From contig CAVXHV010000019.1 in the NCBI GenBank assembly GCA_963761445.1, positions 186,001 to 250,000 on the forward strand: a stretch of 64,000 bases of DNA, written 5' to 3'. A program made the position numbers and the translations under genes. The notes beneath the pieces are model-generated. The model did no database searches, was not told the origin of the DNA, and saw nothing but the letters and a program-made list of their open reading frames with translations. Below are positions 55,524 through 61,120 of the stretch, piece by piece. The stretch's first letter is position 1; each line of letters opens with the position of its first letter. The DNA is from CAVXHV01 sp963761445. GTDB lineage: Bacteria; Planctomycetota; Planctomycetia; Isosphaerales; Isosphaeraceae.

Positions 55524-56027
55524 GCGGAAATTAAGCGCAATAAGCGAGCGCAAATTGGAACTGAAACCAAGGGGTTGGTGGTTGACTCTGGCACTGGTGA
55601 AATTCTTGGACGTGGCGGCGCTATCGCATACGAGTGGGAGGAGGTAGACAAAGAGCGATTTGTAAAACTCTACCTTGCCGGATTGAAACAGGCGGCCGGC
55701 CTCTCAAAAGCGGGTTTGGCCGTCTTTGAAACCGTCTATAAACAGGTGCGGGAACGGCCGGGGCAAGATACTGTACCGCTTGATTCCTACAGCTCGAGCT
55801 TGCATCCTGTCACTTACCGGCGTGGCTTGCGGGAGCTTCTGGAAAAGGAGTTTCTATTCCGAAGCCCTAACCCGGGCCTGTTTTTCGTCAACATCCGGTT
55901 CATGTTTAACGGTGATCGTCTGGCTTTCGTGAAGGGTTACAAGCTGAAAAAGGATCAGCCTACGTTGCCCGGTCTTGATCTTGAGCAATCCCCCGCTCTA
56001 CCTGCGTTAGAAAACTCCTCGCAGTGA
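55524..56027 (+). pseudogene. 3' part of the plasmid replication-initiator-like gene (RepL-type)
   Basis: It is open from the target site. Joined to the 30 codons at 52794-52883 it gives a 197-residue protein. The main body shows RFVKLYLAGLKQAAGLSKAGLAVFETVYKQV, HPVTYRRGLRELLEKEFLFRS and FFVNIRFMFNGDRLAFVKGYKL. This is the winged-helix pattern of RepL-type plasmid replication proteins. An internal TTG at 55575 (KGLVVDSGTGEILG) could start a shortened protein. It lies between the oriV-like segment and parA, as in many small replicons. The assignment rests on the motif pattern. Confidence 0.65.
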
Positions 56028-56072
56028 GGCTTGGGCACAGTTGTACGTGGGCACACTTGGAGACGTGTAGCG

Positions 56073-56372
56073 TCACTGATCGTTGAAAGCCTTCTTAGCC
56101 TTCTGTTTGCTGTATAATTCTTGAATCGCCAGAGTCAAGCATTCAGAATTATCTAGGTCGAGGCGTGCGCGTAGAATGGCAAATTTCTCCACGGTATCCG
56201 GGTCACAATAGCCACCCAGGTGCTTTAGTCCGTCTCGGGTCTTGGGAACCGCCGCGCCAGCACCCTCTTTCTGAGCGGTCTTTTCAGCCACGGCCGGCGG
56301 CGCAACCTCAACCGTCCCGGCGTCTTGTCTCATATTCTCTAAGAACGTGGAGGCAGTGTTTCTCTTCATCAC
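56073..56372 (-). CDS. Small partition-type protein after parA (ParG/ribbon-helix-helix-like)
   Basis: A 99-residue protein, MMKRNTASTFLENMRQDAG, with a flexible Ala/Pro-rich N-terminus. The C-terminal ~50 residues read GGYCDPDTVEKFAILRARLDLDNSECLTLAIQELYSKQ. The latter fits a ribbon-helix-helix partition protein (ParG/Omega-type), the usual partner of a type Ib ParA. It overlaps the parA stop by 4 bp (ATGA) and is co-translated with it. No other function is suggested. Confidence 0.65.
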   Translation of the reverse strand: MMKRNTASTFLENMRQDAGTVEVAPPAVAEKTAQKEGAGAAVPKTRDGLKHLGGYCDPDTVEKFAILRARLDLDNSECLTLAIQELYSKQKAKKAFNDQ

Positions 56373-57037
56373 ACTGCTCCGCTGTGCACACGTGCCCGTT
56401 TGCCCAATTGCAGGGTGGCACTAACCCATTTCCATAGTGCCCTTACCTCTGCGGCAGCAGCGCTCTTCGGCTCCAGCTCCTGTGCTGTCAAGCCTTTGAC
56501 ATTCGCCAGCCGGTGCACGTCGTAGCGATGGACGACGACCGGGGCCATCGGCAAGCCGATTGCCTTGAGAACACTACGCGCCGTTTCTTCATGGCTTATG
56601 CTGTTGGGCGTAGCGAAATTCAGAACGCCATAAGCTTCCTTACCCAAACGGCGCGCCATTCCTGCCGTTTTGGTGACGCCATTATAAGAGTCCTGATCGT
56701 TCCAGAAAGGAATCAGAACGAGGTCGGCTACTTCAACGGCCGCCATTGCTTCGCTGCTGCGACCGGGCGGTGTATCAATCAGGACAAGATCGCAGCCGGC
56801 CTTGGCGGCGCGTTTCAATTCGTCGGTTAACTCCTGCTCGGTTACAAATCGCGTAAGCGGCAACGGCTTATTCTGCTGTTTCTCGCGGCGTTTTCCCCAA
56901 TTGATGGAGTTCTGTTGGGTGTCCGCGTCAAGTATCAGCACGTTAAGCCCCGCCTGCGTCGCGGCGGTCGCCATATTCTTGGTCGTGGTGGTCTTGCCCT
57001 GCCCGCCTTTGTTGATTGAAATGGCAATTGTGCGCAT
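56369..57037 (-). CDS. parA: ParA-family partition ATPase
   Basis: From the ATG at 57037 (MRTIAISINKGGQGKTTTTKNMATAATQ) the protein has 222 residues; ATGs upstream lie in repeat sequence and are not used. The deviant Walker A motif is KGGQGKTT, Walker A' is LILDADTQQN, and Walker B is LVLIDTPPG. This short type (no N-terminal HTH) is typical of ParF/Soj-like plasmid ATPases. The downstream gene is the RHH-type partner, and upstream is a palindrome-rich centromere-like region. Segregates the replicon. Confidence 0.88.
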   Translation of the reverse strand: MRTIAISINKGGQGKTTTTKNMATAATQAGLNVLILDADTQQNSINWGKRREKQQNKPLPLTRFVTEQELTDELKRAAKAGCDLVLIDTPPGRSSEAMAAVEVADLVLIPFWNDQDSYNGVTKTAGMARRLGKEAYGVLNFATPNSISHEETARSVLKAIGLPMAPVVVHRYDVHRLANVKGLTAQELEPKSAAAAEVRALWKWVSATLQLGKRARVHSGAV

Positions 57038-57039
57038 GT

Positions 57040-57340
57040 GCATCCTTTCTGTTCTGCCATTGTGCACAATGGCAGAATGAATGCAAGCAAAACGGAATGC
57101 ATTGCAGAAATCTTGGCCGCACGTTGCAAGATGGCAACGGTGCACATATGCAGCGATTCAGCTCTGCCGTTCTGCAAATGTGCACATCGGCACAAAGACT
57201 GCCGGCATAAGAGCGACCGCCGCCGAAAAAACTAACCGCGTGTTGCAATGTGGCAAATGTGCAAGAATGCAGATGTGCGTCTGTGCATGAATACTGTCCT
57301 GCCATTGTGCAGAAGTGTAATTGTGCACATGTGCGCTGTT
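57040..57340. repeat. Centromere-like palindrome and repeat array before parA
   Basis: A perfect 26-bp palindrome at 57052-57077, TTCTGCCATTGTG with its mirror, lies 15 bp before the parA start. Related half-sites containing TTGTGCA or ATGTGCACA occur near 57138, 57176, 57255-57290, 57303 and 57320. They lack regular spacing, but their density is unusual. This layout fits a parS/parC-type partition site that also acts as the par operator. Short frames here are artefacts of the repeats. Confidence 0.65.
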
Positions 57341-57811
57341 GATCGATTGCGCAGTCTTTGAGGCTTGCAGCTTTGGTCGCGGTCTCCATCCTGGCGATGC
57401 CCTTCTCTCCTTCTTTCCCCGCTTCCCGCTGGGACGGGAGGGGACTCAACACGAAAACGCCGCGTACGCGCGGCCACCGCTCAAAACAAAGCGGCCATGT
57501 TTCGGCCCCCATGACGCATGGGCCAAAACTGGCCGAAACAAATCACGTGCGGAGCGAAGCGACCAGCAATCAGGACACGAATCGGCAAGTGGCATGAACG
57601 GCAGGGATGCCGGGCGTGCTGGTTGCCGTGTCCGAGTCTTGCACCATGCGGGCGGGAGGGCGTCGAGAAAAATTCATCTCATTAGGACGTCATACAAAAC
57701 GTTTCTGATGCCCGGACAGGGGAAAGCATCTAAAGAGGAGAACCTTGTTGCAATGGGCATTTCCGGAGCAAAATGGCAAATTGAGTGTTTTCCGATCCCT
57801 GCACGAGGGGA
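57341..57811. other. Intergenic region between partition site and recombinase gene
   Basis: No secure gene. It may contain the attachment site of the recombinase, but no direct repeat pair was recognised. AAAGAGGAGAACC near 57732 resembles a ribosome site without a gene. Confidence 0.35.
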
Positions 57812-59047
57812 TCACTCGGAATTTCTCCCGGTCAAACGAATCTGTATCTTCCTTGCCGCCACTTCGGCGTCTTCCTCCTTGCGGATGAAATAGACCTCGG
57901 TGGTCCGGATGTCGGCATGACCGGCGAATTCTCGCACCTCGTGCATCGTGGCCCCGTTGCGGATCGCGTCGTTGATGGCCGTTTTGCGTAAGCTATGGAT
58001 GCCGATGCCGCGGCTGCCCAGCCGCCTGGGGTCGAGCGCGGCCGCCTCGCAGTATTTCTTGACCAGCCTCCATGGGGTCTTGCGGTCGAGATGCCGCCGT
58101 TCCAAAGCTAGGCCGTCCGGTGTCATCGGGCGGAAGAGGGGGCCTTCGCGGTCATTCTTGATGCCGGCTCTCTCCACGTAGGCCAGGACAGGCCGGGCCG
58201 CGTCGAGCAGGATCTTCCGCCGCTTCCTGTTCCTTTTCTCGGTCACGTTCAGGTAATGATCAACGCCGTCGGTCTCCAGATGGCCGACGCAGGCACCGGT
58301 CACGGCGGAGACCCTGCATCCGGTCAGGAAAAAGACACTCATCATGGCCAGGTCGCGCAGACCCTGGACGCTGTCGGTGGGAATGGCCTCCAGCAGCGCG
58401 ATCGCCTGCCGCTGGGTTAATGACGGAGTGGCGTTCTTCTGCACTCCGGGCGCCTTGACCGCGGCGATGTCCTGGGCGGTCTCCCATGAAATTAACCGCT
58501 TGGCCGCGAGTTGCTCGTAAGCGCCGCGCAGCACAGACAGGCGCCGCGCCACGGTGGCCGGCGTCATCTCGGCTTCAAGCAGGGCGCGCTTGTAGAGCTT
58601 GACATGGTCGGCCGTCACGCCTAGAGGTGTTACCCCCTGCGCCCGCATGTGGCGGACGAAGTCCATGAAGTCGCGGCCGTACGCCTTGACCGAGTGGTTG
58701 GATAGCAACGCGTCACATATCCAGGGGACCAATGCTCCGGCGACAGTGGCCGATTCGTCGCTGGCCTCCAGGGCGCGGGTGAGGAAGGCTTTGACCTTGT
58801 CCGCCGCGGGTGCGTCGCCTTCGAAGAAGTCGCTGCGTTCGGGGACGAGGGGAGGGCGCGGTGGCGCGGCTGGTGAAATGACCGGGAGTTGGGAATCAGT
58901 GTTGCCTTTCGCGATAAATGGCACCGTTTCTTTCACGCTATTTTGCACGGTGCCATGTTCATGGCTCGCGGTGTCCGGGCGGTTGTGCCATTGATTCGGA
59001 AAAATAACTTTGGCGTCTGAGCCGCTGTCGTCGGGAAGTCTAACCAT
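57812..59047 (-). CDS. Tyrosine recombinase/phage-type integrase
   Basis: From the ATG at 59047 (MVRLPDDSGSDAKVIFPNQWH) the protein has 411 residues. The N-terminal SAM-like domain spans ~115-195 (SNHSVKAYGRDFMDFVRHMRAQGV). The catalytic domain has Arg in LTGCRVSAV, His-x-x-Arg in GIHSLRKTAI, His in FAGHADIRTTEVYF, and the nucleophile Tyr in that last motif. An upstream ATG at 59245 adds Cys/Met-rich sequence of no known kind. It lies next to the partition region and likely moves or resolves the element. Confidence 0.88.
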   Translation of the reverse strand: MVRLPDDSGSDAKVIFPNQWHNRPDTASHEHGTVQNSVKETVPFIAKGNTDSQLPVISPAAPPRPPLVPERSDFFEGDAPAADKVKAFLTRALEASDESATVAGALVPWICDALLSNHSVKAYGRDFMDFVRHMRAQGVTPLGVTADHVKLYKRALLEAEMTPATVARRLSVLRGAYEQLAAKRLISWETAQDIAAVKAPGVQKNATPSLTQRQAIALLEAIPTDSVQGLRDLAMMSVFFLTGCRVSAVTGACVGHLETDGVDHYLNVTEKRNRKRRKILLDAARPVLAYVERAGIKNDREGPLFRPMTPDGLALERRHLDRKTPWRLVKKYCEAAALDPRRLGSRGIGIHSLRKTAINDAIRNGATMHEVREFAGHADIRTTEVYFIRKEEDAEVAARKIQIRLTGRNSE

Positions 59048-59319
59048 GGTTTGCTGCCGGATGATAGGTTGGAACATAAAGCAGATTATGTTCCATAGCA
59101 TCATTATATGAGAAGCGCAAGAACTTTCGCATAAACAGGCGACTATGCCCGTAAATCTCAGGTGGTTGCGGGCCGGGGACTGGCTGCGAAAACGGTCTAG
59201 AGTCCATGCTTCTGGCTGCACGGTATACGCTTTCCCACGCCTCAAAAAAGTGCTAGCGCTCTTGTTGTCAATGAGGTAGGTCTAAAGTCTAAACCGAATC
59301 GTGACCACATGGAGGAAGT
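59048..59319. other. Divergent promoter region between recombinase and ATPase genes
   Basis: AT-rich in part (59080-59140). No gene recognised; contains the start regions of both neighbours. Confidence 0.4.
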
Positions 59320-60138
59320 ATGCAAGCCGCCACGAAACGCCGCCGACGCCGGCCGCACAAGGCGCTGCATCTGACGACCTACGCCCGGCTCGAGGAGTAT
59401 CTGCGTGCCTTCGCGGACGGGCATTTCCACTTGTTAATCCTCGTCGGCAGCGGCGGGCTGGCCAAGAGCCGGTCGGTTCGCGCCGTGCTCGGAGGCCGGG
59501 GTTGCTGGATCGAGGGCAACGCCACGCCGTTCGGCATGTATGTCAAGCTGTACCGGCACAGAGACGAGTTCGTCGTGATAGACGATGTCGATGGGCTCTA
59601 CTCCGACCGCAGCGGCATCCGGCTGCTCAAATGCCTGTGCCAGACCGAGGAGGAAAAATCGGTGGCCTGGCACTCTGATGCGCGCACCCTGGAGCGGCAC
59701 GGCATCCCGAGGGAGTTCACTACCAAAAGCCGGGTCGTCATCATCTCCAACGACTGGAAGACGCTCAACAAGAACGTGGCGGCGCTTCAGGACCGCGGGC
59801 ATGTGATTTTCTTCCAGCCGTCGGCGGCCGAGGTACACCGCAAGGCCGGAGAGTGGTTCGGCGACCGCGAAATCTACGAATGGTTCGGCAAGAACCTGCA
59901 CCGCATGCGCGAACCGTCGCTGCGCTATTACATGCGGGCCAAGGAGCTCAAGGCCGCAAGGATGGACTGGACCGACGTCTTGGCGGCCGGGGACGGCAAC
60001 CGGCGCGCCGACCTTGCCGCCCGGCTGCTGGCCAGCGAAGCTTTGAGCAGCACCGCCGAGCGCGTTGAAGCATTCGTCCAGCAGGGAGGAGGGTGCAGGG
60101 CGACGTACTTTAACTATCGCCGTTATCTTCTGAAGTAG
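59320..60138 (+). CDS. P-loop-like ATPase of a mobile element
   Basis: A 272-residue protein. After a basic N-terminus (MQAATKRRRRRPHKALHL) there is a Walker-A-like loop with degenerate form LVGSGGLAKSRSV, a Walker B FVVIDDVDG and a sensor-like Asn in VVIISNDWKTL. It resembles the helicase/AAA-type proteins that sit near integrases in plasmid-like islands. A winged-helix-like C-terminus (LASEALSSTAERVEAFVQQGG) is possible. It could be involved in replication or in transfer of the element. Intact frame; named only by fold. Confidence 0.65.
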   Translation: MQAATKRRRRRPHKALHLTTYARLEEYLRAFADGHFHLLILVGSGGLAKSRSVRAVLGGRGCWIEGNATPFGMYVKLYRHRDEFVVIDDVDGLYSDRSGIRLLKCLCQTEEEKSVAWHSDARTLERHGIPREFTTKSRVVIISNDWKTLNKNVAALQDRGHVIFFQPSAAEVHRKAGEWFGDREIYEWFGKNLHRMREPSLRYYMRAKELKAARMDWTDVLAAGDGNRRADLAARLLASEALSSTAERVEAFVQQGGGCRATYFNYRRYLLK

Positions 60139-60449
60139 ATAATGAGGAAGGTTGTACGTGGCCGCCCTTGTTACGTCGCGTTCAGCTGCTGTCGCCGGCT
60201 GATTCCGGCTTTGCCATCGAAAGAACGCCACATAACTTCCACGCCTTTGGCGTGCATGCAAGGGGTCGGGGGCGATAGACCCTAACTTTTACAAATTTCG
60301 TTGAGTGTCTTGAAAGTGATCTGACGATCGTCGTAGACTCTTGTCCGTTCTTGCACGATCGTCGTACGAGGTGAACCTTTTGGCCTGGGATGAGTGAGGT
60401 CATCATCGCGGCTCGTGGGGGTGGCGGGATCTCATGAAGGATCAAGGCC
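60139..60449. other. Intergenic region with operator-like direct repeats
   Basis: ACGATCGTCGTA occurs at 60324-60335 and 60355-60366, 31 bp apart (about three helical turns), ~90 bp before the sigma factor start. No gene recognised. A possible autoregulatory or ECF-type promoter region. Confidence 0.45.
60324..60366 (+). promoter_or_regulatory. Direct repeat ACGATCGTCGTA (two copies)
   Basis: Two identical 12-bp copies separated by 19 bp. GATCGTCGTA is partly palindromic (CGATCG core). Location suggests an operator for the following sigma factor gene. Confidence 0.45.
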
Positions 60450-61079
60450 ATGAACGACGTCACCCGCATTCTTTCAGCGATCGAGCAGGGAGACCCTAGC
60501 GCTGCCAGCCAGCTTTTGCCGCTGGTCTACGACGAACTGCGCAAACTGGCCGCGCAGAAACTGGCCCACGAGCAACCTGGGCAAACGCTCGAAGCCACAG
60601 CGCTGGTCCACGAGGCGTACATCAGGCTGGTCGGTGATGAGCCAAAGAAGCCCTGGGACGGGCGAGGCCACTTCTTCGCCGCGGCGGCCGAGGCCATGCG
60701 CCGGATCCTGGTGGACCGGGCTCGCGGTCGCCACCGGCAGAAGCGTGGCGGAAGTCGCCGCCGCGTCCGGATCAACCTCGATGCCCTGGTGCACGATCCG
60801 CCCGACGAGGACCTGCTTGCGCTCGACGACGCCCTGCAAGCGCTGGCCCGCGAGGACCCCGCTGGGGCCGAACTCGTGCGACTCCGTGCCTTCGCGGGCC
60901 TGACCCTCGCCGAGGCGGCCGAAGTCATGGGCATTGGTCGACGCACAGCCGATCGTTACTGGGCTTATGCCCGCGCCTGGCTCTGCGACGCCCTGGGCGA
61001 TCATGAACCTAGCGCCAGGCGTGGGCGAGGAAAAAATCCTGACTCGGCTGGCGCATGCGGGGCAAAAACGGAGCATTGA
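60450..61079 (+). CDS. ECF-type RNA polymerase sigma factor (Sig-70_X6-like)
   Basis: A 209-residue sigma factor of the planctomycete ECF type: MNDVTRILSAIEQGDPSAASQLLPLVYDELRKLAAQKL, HEAYIRLVGD, GHFFAAAAEAMRRILVDRAR and a C-terminal HTH (FAGLTLAEAAEVMGIGRRTADRYWAYARAWL). The kinase gene begins about 40 bp downstream on the same strand. In planctomycetes this sigma class commonly pairs with Ser/Thr kinases carrying WD40 or TPR arrays, so phospho-control is likely by analogy. Intact frame. Confidence 0.9.
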   Translation: MNDVTRILSAIEQGDPSAASQLLPLVYDELRKLAAQKLAHEQPGQTLEATALVHEAYIRLVGDEPKKPWDGRGHFFAAAAEAMRRILVDRARGRHRQKRGGSRRRVRINLDALVHDPPDEDLLALDDALQALAREDPAGAELVRLRAFAGLTLAEAAEVMGIGRRTADRYWAYARAWLCDALGDHEPSARRGRGKNPDSAGACGAKTEH

Positions 61080-61120
61080 GGGGCGTGGATTGAAGTGGCC
61101 CCGTCGGATTGAGGTGGATC

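Noticed and set aside
57016..57290. Several short Cys/Met/His-rich frames on both strands
   Set aside because: They arise from the TGTGCA-type repeats of the partition site; frames overlap in all directions and have no ribosome sites.
51600..60200. Prophage
   Set aside because: No capsid, terminase, portal or tail genes; only replication, partition and recombination functions are seen.
53107..60340. GTCGTAGACT near 53107 and 60330 as attachment-site direct repeats
   Set aside because: Only ten shared bases, one copy is inside the transposase gene's 3' end, and no longer match surrounds them.
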